NCBI GenBank assembly: GCA_002381225.1
Contig: DFSS01000060.1
Location: 5,268-18,657, forward strand
Source of the DNA: Flavobacteriales bacterium UBA3431
GTDB lineage: Bacteria; Bacteroidota; Bacteroidia; Flavobacteriales; Schleiferiaceae
Reading direction: 5' to 3'
Length of the DNA stretch: 13,390 nt
Shown one piece after another: positions 6,129 through 13,390 of this stretch. The translations under genes and the position numbers were made by a program. The notes under the pieces were generated by a model. That model saw nothing but the letters and a program-made list of their open reading frames with translations, made no database searches and was not told the DNA's origin. Positions within the stretch are counted from its first letter, which is position 1; each line of letters starts with the position of its first letter.

Positions 6129-7571
6129 ATGCTCAAGCAATCGCTCAGCCAACGGCTACAACAAAAGCTTTCGCCGCAGCAGATTCAACTGATGAAGTTG
6201 ATTCAGCTGCCTACGCAGGCTTTGGAGGAGCGTATTCAGGAGGAAATGGAAGTGAATCCAGCCCTAGAGGAAGGGATGGATTCGCCTGAGCCCGCGGATG
6301 ATTTGAGCAACGAATGGGAAGAAGAGGGGGGTCAAGAGGACTACGATCCGATGGACGACTACCTGAACGACGACGACATCCCGGACTATAAGTTGCAATC
6401 CAACAATTTTTCTGCGGACGACGAAGCCTATGAAGCGCCCGTGGTCGTAGGCAAGGACATGAGCGATTTGCTCAAAGAACAGCTCGCCATGCGCTCACTG
6501 GCGCCCCAGAAGGAAGCGTTGTGCAAATACCTTATCGGCACGCTGGAGGACGATGGCTATCTACGCAGGGAGCTGGTCGACATTGTCGATGACTTGGCCT
6601 TTTCCCTGGGTATTTTCATCGAAGTTCGGGAGCTGGAGGAGGCCTTGTACGTCATTCAAGGCATGGAGCCGGCAGGTGTCGGGGCCCGAGATTTGCAAGA
6701 GTGCTTGCTGATCCAACTTCAGATGCGCTCAGGAGCGACGGCAGCCTTGGCCAAGACCGTGGTTACGGAACATTTTGATGCACTGGCCAAGCGCCACTAC
6801 AGCAAAATGATGGCCCAGTTGGATATCACAGAGGAAGAGTTAAAAGCGGTCCTGGACGAAATTGGGCGGTTGAATCCCAAGCCAGGGCACACGGCCGAAA
6901 CGGGCAGCCACGCCACCCAAACCGTGATTCCCGACTATGTCATTCAAGTCGTGGACGACCAGTTGGAATTGCGCTTGAATGGCCGGAACGCGCCCGAACT
7001 CAATGTGTCCCGTGAGTACAAGGACATGCTGCAGCACTACAAAAAGGCGAAGCAGTTTGGTTCAGAACAAGAAAAGGAGGCCTTTCAATTTGTCAAGCAA
7101 AAGTTGGATTCGGCGAAGTGGTTTATCGACGCCATCAAACAGCGCCAACAAACGTTGATTTTAACGATGTCCGCCATCATGCGCTTTCAAGAGGAGTATT
7201 TCCTGACGGGCGATGAACGCAAGTTGAAGCCGATGATTTTAAAGGACATTGCGGACGAAGTCGGGATGGATATTTCGACCGTCAGCCGGGTTGCGAGCAA
7301 CAAATACGTTCAGACGCCTTTTGGGACCTTTTTGATTAAAAATTTCTTTAGTGAATCGATGCTGAATTCAGAGGGGGAGGAGGTGTCTACCCGCGAAATC
7401 AAAAAGATTCTAGAGGACAGCATTTCGGAGGAAGATTCTCGGGATCCTCTGACGGATGATGCCCTCGCTAAACTCCTCAAAGACAAGGGCTACCCGATTG
7501 CGCGCCGCACCGTGGCGAAGTACCGCGAACAACTCGGAATTCCCGTGGCGCGCTTGCGCAAAACACTTTAA
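6129..7571 (+). CDS. rpoN: RNA polymerase sigma-54 factor
   Basis: Alternative sigma factor that directs RNA polymerase to -24/-12 promoters and waits for an ATP-using enhancer-binding protein to open DNA. 480 residues, the usual length. Region I is the Gln/Leu-rich N-terminus (LKQSLSQRLQQKLSPQQIQL) ending in VNPALEE. Region II is strongly acidic (about residues 50-90, with runs of Glu and Asp). The core-binding domain follows (GMEPAGVGARDLQECL). The central helix-turn-helix region lies near 369-410 (ILKDIADEVGMDISTVSRV). The RpoN box ARRTVAKYRE at 458-467 is a perfect match to the family signature, so the protein should be functional. It starts 8 bases after the asnS stop. No enhancer-binding protein is encoded here. 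Confidence 0.98.
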   Translation: MLKQSLSQRLQQKLSPQQIQLMKLIQLPTQALEERIQEEMEVNPALEEGMDSPEPADDLSNEWEEEGGQEDYDPMDDYLNDDDIPDYKLQSNNFSADDEAYEAPVVVGKDMSDLLKEQLAMRSLAPQKEALCKYLIGTLEDDGYLRRELVDIVDDLAFSLGIFIEVRELEEALYVIQGMEPAGVGARDLQECLLIQLQMRSGATAALAKTVVTEHFDALAKRHYSKMMAQLDITEEELKAVLDEIGRLNPKPGHTAETGSHATQTVIPDYVIQVVDDQLELRLNGRNAPELNVSREYKDMLQHYKKAKQFGSEQEKEAFQFVKQKLDSAKWFIDAIKQRQQTLILTMSAIMRFQEEYFLTGDERKLKPMILKDIADEVGMDISTVSRVASNKYVQTPFGTFLIKNFFSESMLNSEGEEVSTREIKKILEDSISEEDSRDPLTDDALAKLLKDKGYPIARRTVAKYREQLGIPVARLRKTL

Positions 7572-7668
7572 ATACGGCGTTCAATCAATCGCATGCCACA
7601 TTCGGTGGATTTGTGCGAGAAGTCCGAACCAAACACCTATTTTCGTAAGGCTGAAAAATATCTTTCGT

Positions 7669-9834
7669 ATGAAACGTCTATTGTTTGCCTTTTTGTTGGG
7701 CGCCCTTTTTCTTCCCTTCCAAGCGGAAGCTTCACACATTCTAGGTGGGGACATCCAGTACAAATACGTGGGGGACTCCACAGGAGTAACGGGTCAATAC
7801 CGCATAAAATTGGTGATCTACCGGGAGCAGTCCGGTGTGGGATTGGGTACGGCTCAAACTGTGACCATCAACGCGCCCAGTTGCAATTTGACCACCAACG
7901 TAACGTGTAGCCTCGCTCAACCAGAGTTCAGTGCGGCCTCACTTGGTGCCTACGATTGTATTCCTCAGGGCACGAGTGGTTCCTTCTTCAGCCCCATGGT
8001 CAATATCTACGTAGGGTATGTCACGCTCACTCAAATCTGCAACGATTACGTCATGTATTGGCAGTCCTGCTGCCGTCCTTTCGGCGTCACCGGAATCGCC
8101 AACTCGTCAGGTGCTGGGTTCTACTTTGAGGCGGAACTCAACAACACTTTGGGATATAATTCAGCCCCCGCCTTTGTATCGGTTCCTTTGAGCTATATCT
8201 GCACGGGCGGATACATCAACTACCTTCAAAACGCCTATGAAAAGGATGGCGATTCCATCAATTACGAATTAATCCCCGCACGTGAGTTTGCATGGGGAAA
8301 TGGTGGTGTCAGCGTTGGGTATGCCGCCGGATTTACCTATCTGCAGCCCATCCACACCGATCCAGCTGGACCATTCACCTTGAACACCCAAACAGGTAAC
8401 ATCACGTTCATTGCGAATACGCAGGAAACATCGGTGATAGCCATTCGCGTCAATGAATACCGTTTTGACTCGACCTATTTATTCTGGGAGAAAGTGGGAT
8501 CGTCCAACCGAGAAATTCAGGTTTCGGTCGCGGCCAACTGTAACCCAATTGTGAACCAAGGGGTGAAGCTGGACCAAAACGCTCCGGGCGTGACACTTCG
8601 TCCTGACGGCAAGCAGCAGGTGGAATACAAGTGTTTGGATTCCACGGTAATGCTCTACTTCACCTTGTCTGTTGAGGTGGTGTCCATTTCTTCTGATGGT
8701 TCGGATTTCCGACTAACGGCGCCGAATGGTCAGCCTATTCCCATTCAAAAACTCGTTCCTTTCCCCAACGTAAACGGCGAAACGGACTCCATGCGAGTCA
8801 AGCTCTTTAAGCCGTTGTCCATGAATGGGGAATACTACCTCTATTCCAAAGTGGGCAATGACGGCAATACGCTTTTGAACAAGTGTGGAAAGGCCATGGA
8901 TGAGTTTGATACTATTGTTCTCTTGGTGAATGACTGTGTCAACCTGGACATGCAGTTGACCAATGTGTCCATCGACGAAGACAAGCGCCCGCACATCTAC
9001 TGGAAAATTGATCCAGCCACATTCCCATCCTTCCTATTCAACAACTTCCGCATTTACCGTTCAGGAGACGGCGGAGCAAACTGGAATCAAATCACGTCAT
9101 TGACCGATTCGGCCCAGCGCGATTGGGTGGACAATACCTTGGGTGCCGCAGATGTCGACGGGAAATCCTATCGATACTATGTCGAAGCGATTATCAATGG
9201 TTTGCAACAGCCGCCGACCAATAAAGTCAAGAGCATTTGGCTGCGCGGAGACATGAGCAACACGGCATCGATTCCATCGGTCTGGACGGATTACAATGGG
9301 TGGAACAATCCCATGTACCAAGTGGAATTTGGCCGAGGTATCGCTGGTCAGCCTGGAGTCTACATCTGGGAGGATTACGGCGCATCACAGCTCGATACGT
9401 TTGTCACGGTAGAGTACCCCAACTTGCCCCCGGGCCAATACTCGATCCGCGTCCGCACCCACAATCCGACCCGTTTGCAGGACACGGCTTATTCCAACTG
9501 GATTGAGTTTGGTGAGCCCGTTCCCCCGATCCCTCCGATTGATACGGTGATTGTACCCAACGTGGTGACGCCGAACGGCGACGGTGTCAATGATGGCTTC
9601 CGCATTCAGGGGGCGATGAGTTACTCATCTGGGCGCTACTTAATGATCATGAACCGCTACGGTAAGGTGGTCTACGAGAACGATGCCTACGACAACGCCA
9701 ATCCTTGGAAAGGCGAAGACAACCGCGGGAATAAATTGGCCGACGGCGTGTACTTCTACATCCTTCGCTTGGATGACAACCCCAACAGTGCGCACCTCGA
9801 ATTGACGGGTAACGTGACCCTACTTTCGAACTAA
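7669..9834 (+). CDS. T9SS-exported surface protein with gliding-motility-type C-terminal sorting domain
   Basis: Large secreted or surface-anchored protein of unknown role, 721 residues. The ATG at 7669 is chosen because a signal peptide starts there (MKRLLFAFLLGALFLPFQ, cleavage probably after AEA). The frame stays open upstream into rpoN but that part shows no protein-like character. The mature N-terminus SHILGGDIQYKY and the later CCRPFGVTGIANSSGAGFYF belong to a Cys-containing N-terminal module seen in many Bacteroidota surface proteins. Around residues 425-525 there is a fibronectin-III-like beta domain (RPHIYWKIDP ... FRIYRSGDGGANWNQI), then another beta-rich part and a proline-rich linker (EPVPPIPPIDT). 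The last ~93 residues (VPNVVTPNGDGVNDGFRIQG to the end, with NRYGKVVYEN and LADGVYFYIL) are the type B T9SS sorting domain. Gliding itself is not implied. A terminator follows directly. Confidence 0.93.
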   Translation: MKRLLFAFLLGALFLPFQAEASHILGGDIQYKYVGDSTGVTGQYRIKLVIYREQSGVGLGTAQTVTINAPSCNLTTNVTCSLAQPEFSAASLGAYDCIPQGTSGSFFSPMVNIYVGYVTLTQICNDYVMYWQSCCRPFGVTGIANSSGAGFYFEAELNNTLGYNSAPAFVSVPLSYICTGGYINYLQNAYEKDGDSINYELIPAREFAWGNGGVSVGYAAGFTYLQPIHTDPAGPFTLNTQTGNITFIANTQETSVIAIRVNEYRFDSTYLFWEKVGSSNREIQVSVAANCNPIVNQGVKLDQNAPGVTLRPDGKQQVEYKCLDSTVMLYFTLSVEVVSISSDGSDFRLTAPNGQPIPIQKLVPFPNVNGETDSMRVKLFKPLSMNGEYYLYSKVGNDGNTLLNKCGKAMDEFDTIVLLVNDCVNLDMQLTNVSIDEDKRPHIYWKIDPATFPSFLFNNFRIYRSGDGGANWNQITSLTDSAQRDWVDNTLGAADVDGKSYRYYVEAIINGLQQPPTNKVKSIWLRGDMSNTASIPSVWTDYNGWNNPMYQVEFGRGIAGQPGVYIWEDYGASQLDTFVTVEYPNLPPGQYSIRVRTHNPTRLQDTAYSNWIEFGEPVPPIPPIDTVIVPNVVTPNGDGVNDGFRIQGAMSYSSGRYLMIMNRYGKVVYENDAYDNANPWKGEDNRGNKLADGVYFYILRLDDNPNSAHLELTGNVTLLSN

Positions 9835-9855
9835 GCAAATTCACACTGTACCTTC

Positions 9856-9889
9856 AAGGCCGCCTCGTGAACGCGAGGCGGCCTTTTTT
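9856..9889 (+). terminator. Strong intrinsic terminator after the T9SS surface-protein gene
   Basis: A 12-base-pair stem (AAGGCCGCCTCG pairing with CGAGGCGGCCTT) with a 6-base loop TGAACG, followed by a run of six T (9884-9889). It starts 21 bases after the surface-protein stop codon and ends 14 bases before the uvrC ATG. It closes the upstream transcript and implies that uvrC has its own promoter overlapping or just after it, or depends on read-through. The A-tract on the left arm is too short for strong termination in the other direction. Confidence 0.92.
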
Positions 9890-9903
9890 GTTGAGAGAAT
9901 CGT

Positions 9904-11721
9904 ATGGAACGCTTGGACCGCATCAAACAGCTGCTGAGAACCCTGCCTGAAAAGCCTGGGGTCTACAAGCATTTGGACAAAGACGGCGGGATTCTCTACA
10001 TCGGCAAGGCCAAAAACCTCAAAAAACGGGTCAGTAGCTACTTCAGCAAAACCCATGACGAAGCGCGCTTGCGCATGCTGGTTCGACGCGTAGTGTCCAT
10101 TGACGTCATTGTCACGGAGACGGAATACGACGCGCTTCTGCTCGAAAACACCCTCATTAAGCAGCATCAGCCTTGGTACAACATCAACCTGAAGGACGGA
10201 AAGACCTATCCCTGGATTTGCATCAAGAAGGAGCGTTTCCCGCGGGTCTTTAGTACGCGTCAGCGCATTGAGGATGGCAGCGAGTACTTCGGCCCCTATC
10301 CCTCAGGGCGGATGCTGGGGACCTTGTTGGATTTGATTCGACAACTCTATCCATTGCGAACGTGTGCCTTGAATCTCTCGGAATCGGCCGTCGATGCCGG
10401 GAAGTATCGGGTGTGCTTGGAATACCAAATGCACAACTGCCTAGGACCCTGTGAAGCACGCCAAACGGAAGCTGCCTACATGGAGGACATCGCATCCGTG
10501 CGGAAGCTCCTAAAGGGCGAGTGGTCCGCCATCAAGCAACGGTTGCACGGCCAAATGATGATGCATGCGGCCAAACAAGAGTTTGAACTAGCCCAGGCCT
10601 GCAAGGAGAAGTTGGACCACTTGGAAAAGTACCAAGCCAAAAGCACCGTGCTCAATCCTGCCGTGGGCGAAGTTGATGTGTACTCGGTGATCGACGATGT
10701 CGAGTACGGGTATGTCAACTTCCTGATGGTTCGAGAGGGGGCGGTACTTCAATCGTATACCTTGGAGTTGAAGAAGAAAATGGAGGAGACGCCGGCCGAA
10801 ATGCTCGAGTTGGCCATCCCAGAAATTCGCTTGCGTTTTGGGTCCGACGCAAAAATGCTCCTCCTTTCCCACGACGTCGAATTGGATTTGGCCGGGGTTC
10901 AATTCCAGGTTCCACAGCGCGGCGATAAGGCCGCGGTCGTTGCCCTATCCCAACGCAATGCCCGAGCCCAGCGTTTGGAACGCCTGAAGAACATGCAAAT
11001 TGTTGATCCGGATCGCCATGTCAATCGGATTTTGGCACAAATGAAGCAGGACCTTCGCCTGTCGGAAGAACCCCAGCACATAGAGTGCTTTGACAACTCG
11101 AACATTCAGGGCACGCATCCGGTGAGTGCCTGTGTCGTGTTTAAAAATGCGAAGCCCGCCAAAAAGGAATACCGCCATTTCAATGTGAAAACCGTGCAAG
11201 GGCCCGACGACTTTGCTACGATGGAAGAGGTGGTGTACCGGCGCTACAAACGCATGATGGACGAAGGCCAATCGCTACCCCAGCTCATCTTGATTGATGG
11301 GGGAAAAGGGCAACTGAGTGCGGCGGTGGAGGCACTGAATAAACTAGGCTTACGGGGCAAAATCGCCATTCTTGGTATCGCCAAACGCTTGGAGGAACTC
11401 TACTTCCCAGGGGATTCCGTGCCTTTGTACCTAGATAAGCGTTCCGAAACGCTTAAAGTCTTACAACAGGCGCGAAACGAGGCACACCGCTTTGGCATCA
11501 CGTTCCACCGAAACAAGCGAAGCAAGGCGAGTATTGGCTCGGCACTCGAGGCCATCCCGGGTGTAGGTCCGGCTACGATCGAAGTATTATTGAAGACCTT
11601 TAAGTCGGCAGCAGGAGTCAAAAGGGCGAGTGCCGAAGCGCTGGAAAATGCAGTGGGGCCTGCAAAGGCCAAAAAGGTCATGGCCTGGGTGGCGGAGACT
11701 TCCGCGAAGCCGACCACCTAG
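9904..11721 (+). CDS. uvrC: UvrABC excinuclease subunit C
   Basis: Dual-incision endonuclease of nucleotide excision repair; cuts both sides of a UvrAB-marked lesion in the cytoplasm. 605 residues, full length. The N-terminal GIY-YIG nuclease (3' cut) has GVY 19-21, YIG 32-34, Arg42 and Glu81 (LLLENTLIK). Four cysteines at 154, 171, 179 and 183 (CLEYQMHNCLGPC) match the iron-sulphur ligand region known from E. coli UvrC. The UVR helical hairpin that contacts UvrB lies near 220-240 (AAKQEFELAQACKEKLDHLE). The RNase H-like nuclease (5' cut) keeps Asp397 (CFDNSN), Asp465 (LIDGGKGQ) and His528 (NEAHRFG). The C-terminal tandem helix-hairpin-helix includes IPGVGPATIEVLL. All catalytic residues are present. 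The gene stands alone after a terminator, and its TAG interlocks with the stop of the opposite-strand gene. Confidence 0.97.
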   Translation: MERLDRIKQLLRTLPEKPGVYKHLDKDGGILYIGKAKNLKKRVSSYFSKTHDEARLRMLVRRVVSIDVIVTETEYDALLLENTLIKQHQPWYNINLKDGKTYPWICIKKERFPRVFSTRQRIEDGSEYFGPYPSGRMLGTLLDLIRQLYPLRTCALNLSESAVDAGKYRVCLEYQMHNCLGPCEARQTEAAYMEDIASVRKLLKGEWSAIKQRLHGQMMMHAAKQEFELAQACKEKLDHLEKYQAKSTVLNPAVGEVDVYSVIDDVEYGYVNFLMVREGAVLQSYTLELKKKMEETPAEMLELAIPEIRLRFGSDAKMLLLSHDVELDLAGVQFQVPQRGDKAAVVALSQRNARAQRLERLKNMQIVDPDRHVNRILAQMKQDLRLSEEPQHIECFDNSNIQGTHPVSACVVFKNAKPAKKEYRHFNVKTVQGPDDFATMEEVVYRRYKRMMDEGQSLPQLILIDGGKGQLSAAVEALNKLGLRGKIAILGIAKRLEELYFPGDSVPLYLDKRSETLKVLQQARNEAHRFGITFHRNKRSKASIGSALEAIPGVGPATIEVLLKTFKSAAGVKRASAEALENAVGPAKAKKVMAWVAETSAKPTT

Positions 11722-12392
11722 TCCTTCGGGGGATAGGTCACGCGAATGCCATCCAAGGGTTTTCGGGAAATATTCGGAACAGTGGCGTCCAAGGCGGCGT
11801 AGCCGACCGGCAAGAGTAGATAGGGTTTTTCGTGGCTCGGACGGTTCAACAAATCCTGCAGAAAATTCATCGGACTGGGGGTATGCGTCAAAGTGGCAAG
11901 ACCCGCTTCGTGTATGGCGGCAATGAGCATTCCACAAGCAATCCCAACGGATTCGGACACGTAGTAGTTTTTCCGGACCTCTCCGTCGGGGCGGACGTCC
12001 TGGACATGCTTAAAGACGACAATAAGCCAGGGGGCCGTTTCCAAAAAGGGCTTTTCCCAATCCGTCCCAATGGGGGCCAAATCCTCCAGCCAGCTGTCAG
12101 GAGCACGACCCGCGTAGAACGCCTTTTCTTCCTCTTCCGCAGCTTCACGAATTCGCCGTTTTAGCCCGGGATCTGATACGGCACAAAAGGTCCAAGGTTG
12201 TTTATTTGCCCCTGACGGAGCGGTTCCTGCCGTAGCAATGAGGGCGTCAATCACCTCGGAGGAGATCGGAGTGTCCCGAAAAAATCGCACTGATCGGCGG
12301 GCTTCCCAGCGCGCCCAGGTTTCCTTTGCCCGCGCGGCCACCTCTTCCGGAGAGCGCTCCTCCATGCGGAAAGGAATGTGCCCGACTGCCAT
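11718..12392 (-). CDS. Iodotyrosine deiodinase-like flavoprotein (nitroreductase superfamily)
   Basis: 224-residue FMN protein of the nitroreductase superfamily that resembles iodotyrosine deiodinase (IYD) far more than generic nitroreductases. It keeps the HIPF segment near the N-terminus, the FMN-binding RRSVRFF (residues 32-38), TAGTAPSGANKQPWTF (54-69), an acidic helix EEEEKAFY (86-93), ETAPWLIVVFKHV (118-130), SVGIACGMLIAAIHEAGL (148-165) and RPSHEKPYLLLPVGYA. The three lid residues that grip the amino-acid part of iodotyrosine in mammalian IYD (Glu157, Tyr161, Lys182 in human numbering) align with Glu89, Tyr93 and Lys114. Thr171 before Pro172 matches the Thr that bonds flavin N5. Family members reductively remove halogen from mono- and di-halotyrosines. 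No membrane anchor, so cytoplasmic. It starts 4 bases after the ABC ATPase stop, in one operon. Substrate is inferred. Confidence 0.85.
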   Translation of the reverse strand: MAVGHIPFRMEERSPEEVAARAKETWARWEARRSVRFFRDTPISSEVIDALIATAGTAPSGANKQPWTFCAVSDPGLKRRIREAAEEEEKAFYAGRAPDSWLEDLAPIGTDWEKPFLETAPWLIVVFKHVQDVRPDGEVRKNYYVSESVGIACGMLIAAIHEAGLATLTHTPSPMNFLQDLLNRPSHEKPYLLLPVGYAALDATVPNISRKPLDGIRVTYPPKD

Positions 12393-12396
12393 CGGA

Positions 12397-13071
12397 TTAC
12401 AGGCCCTTTAGTTGGCCATCCTCCAGGGGAAGGATGCGGCGTGCGCGGTCAATCACGCGTTGGTCGTGGGTGGAAAAAATAAAGGTGGTTTTTTCCTTTT
12501 CGTTTAAGGCCGCCATGATGTCTAGAAGGGTTTCCGTGGACTTGGAATCCAAGTTTGCCGTGGGCTCGTCAGCGAGGACGAAGCGGGGACGGCTTGCCAG
12601 GGCGCGGGCAACGGCTACCCGTTGCTGCTGGCCTCCCGACAATTGGTTGGGGCGGTTGTGGGCGCGGTCCGCCAATCCAACGGCTTCGAGGAGCTCCATG
12701 GCTCGGGCATCGCGCTCCTTTTTACTGACCCCTTGAAGCTCCAAAATAAATCCGGTGTTTTCGAGGGCCGTCAGGACGGGAATGAGGTTGTAGGCCTGAA
12801 ATACAAAGCCGATATGTTGGAGGCGAAAGTCAATGAGATCCCGGTCTTTGAGATCCACGATGTTGACCCCGTCGATGCGAATGTGGCCCTGATTGGGACG
12901 GTCCAAGCCCCCAATGGCGTTAAGCAGGGTCGTCTTGCCGCATCCAGACGGGCCCACGATGGCCGTGAATTCCCCTTCCTCGAAGGAGGTGCTTACGCCA
13001 TGTATGGCGGTCACTGTACCGGCTTGCGATTCGTATACTTTGACGACGTTTTGAAGTTCAATGAGGGCCAT
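12397..13071 (-). CDS. ABC transporter ATP-binding protein, LolD/MacB type
   Basis: ATPase that powers an FtsX-type permease, in the LolD/MacB/FtsE group. 224 residues, the usual length. Walker A GPSGCGKT at 40-47, Q-loop Gln92 in FVFQAYNLIP, signature LSGGQ at 144-148 followed by QQRVAVARAL, Walker B with Asp168-Glu169 (FVLADEPTAN), D-loop Asp175, and the switch His202 (STHD). All are intact, so it should hydrolyse ATP. The FVFQ.YNLIP and LADEPTANLD motifs are typical of the mechanotransmission-type (type VII) exporters that move lipoproteins, peptides or drugs rather than importing solutes. The permease stop lies 11 bases upstream and the deiodinase-like gene begins 4 bases downstream. The substrate cannot be read from this subunit. 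Confidence 0.95.
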   Translation of the reverse strand: MALIELQNVVKVYESQAGTVTAIHGVSTSFEEGEFTAIVGPSGCGKTTLLNAIGGLDRPNQGHIRIDGVNIVDLKDRDLIDFRLQHIGFVFQAYNLIPVLTALENTGFILELQGVSKKERDARAMELLEAVGLADRAHNRPNQLSGGQQQRVAVARALASRPRFVLADEPTANLDSKSTETLLDIMAALNEKEKTTFIFSTHDQRVIDRARRILPLEDGQLKGL

Positions 13072-13082
13072 AGGGTCAAAAA

Positions 13083-13390
13083 TTAAAGCACACGCATGCT
13101 TTCGATCGGGTTTAATTTAAGGGCTTTCCGCGCCGGATATAGGGCAGAAAGAAAAGCGAGAATAAAAACGAGTGCGGCAATGGGCAAGTAGAACTCGGGC
13201 ACGGTGATCGGGTAGATGGTGGATTCCATTCCAAATTCGGCCAAGCCTTTCTCGACCCCTTTGAGTGTGATGCCTGTGCGCGATGTGACGGCCAAGGTGC
13301 CATGGCCCAGGGCCAAACCGATTGGCAAGCCGGCAAAACTCAGAAGGAGGGTTTCGGTCACGATGAGGAAGAAAAGACGGCGCTTGTTCA
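13083..13390 (-). CDS. FtsX/MacB-type ABC transporter permease, C-terminal fragment (cut by window end)
   Basis: Only the last ~102 residues are in the window; the gene enters from beyond 13390 and stops at 13083. The fragment starts NKRRLFFLIVTETLLLSFAG, which matches the penultimate region of FtsX-domain permeases (a basic patch followed by a helix). It ends with a helix (about YLPIAALVFILAFLSALYPA) and the family C-terminus ARKALKLNPIESMRVL, equivalent to the 'P..AA...PIEALR' ending of MacB and LolC/E proteins. Between the two helices is a loop of about 35 residues. It forms the membrane part of the exporter driven by the ATPase encoded 11 bases downstream. LolC/E, MacB or a generic exporter cannot be told apart from this piece. 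Confidence 0.88.
   Translation of the reverse strand, partial: NKRRLFFLIVTETLLLSFAGLPIGLALGHGTLAVTSRTGITLKGVEKGLAEFGMESTIYPITVPEFYLPIAALVFILAFLSALYPARKALKLNPIESMRVL

Noticed and set aside
7610..7645. Possible Bacteroidota-type promoter (TTTG ... TATTTTCG) before the T9SS surface-protein gene
   Set aside because: The spacing of 24 bases between the elements is longer than the usual ~19-21 and the -7 element has a mismatch, so support is too weak for a feature.
7456..7668. In-frame upstream extension of the T9SS surface-protein frame (71 extra residues from 7456)
   Set aside because: It overlaps the 3' end of rpoN, has the composition of an off-frame reading, and places a clear signal peptide internally. 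The start at 7669 gives a proper exported N-terminus.
11691..11706. Small hairpin GCGGA-GACT-TCCGC near the end of uvrC as a terminator
   Set aside because: Only 5 base pairs and no T-run on either side; it lies inside the coding sequence.

Overview
The window looks like chromosomal DNA from a member of the Bacteroidota, most likely a marine-type Flavobacteriales. This rests on three things: a large secreted protein with the type IX secretion (T9SS) type B C-terminal sorting domain and the 'SHILGGD' N-terminus common in that phylum; generally weak or absent Shine-Dalgarno sequences; and the four-gene layout TetR / outer-membrane factor / lipoprotein adaptor / RND pump. Base composition is moderate and even. 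No transposase, integrase, phage gene, tRNA, rRNA or CRISPR array is visible. No gap between genes exceeds about 210 bases.

Region 1 (1-4479, minus strand) is a compact tripartite efflux operon. Transcription order is a TetR-family regulator, a TolC-like outer-membrane channel (ATGA overlap), a lipoprotein periplasmic adaptor (4-base gap) and an RND inner-membrane pump (3-base gap), the last cut by the window start. The divergent intergenic region (4480-4686) is the most informative non-coding stretch. Facing the efflux operon it carries an exact match to the sigma-54 -24/-12 promoter core (TGGCAC-N5-TTGC), placed to start transcription about 19 bases before the tetR ATG. Directly upstream of it is a perfect 10-base inverted repeat, a good candidate TetR operator.

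Region 2 (4687-9889, plus strand) holds asparaginyl-tRNA synthetase (asnS), then after 8 bases the gene for sigma-54 itself (rpoN). After a 97-base gap comes a T9SS-exported, probably surface-anchored protein, closed by a strong intrinsic terminator. So the sigma factor expected to read the efflux promoter is encoded two genes away on the other side of the same intergenic region.

Region 3 (9904-11721, plus strand) is a complete uvrC, the nucleotide-excision-repair endonuclease. Its stop codon interlocks with that of the convergent next gene.

Region 4 (11718-13390, minus strand) is an operon reading from the window end inward: an FtsX/MacB-type ABC permease (C-terminal part only), its LolD/MacB-type ATPase, and a flavoprotein that matches iodotyrosine deiodinase in detail, including the Glu/Tyr/Lys substrate-lid residues.

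Most genes are ordinary for the phylum. The parts worth following up are the sigma-54-type promoter plus dyad in front of the efflux operon, and the iodotyrosine-deiodinase-like protein coupled to an ABC transporter. No clearly new multi-gene system is evident.
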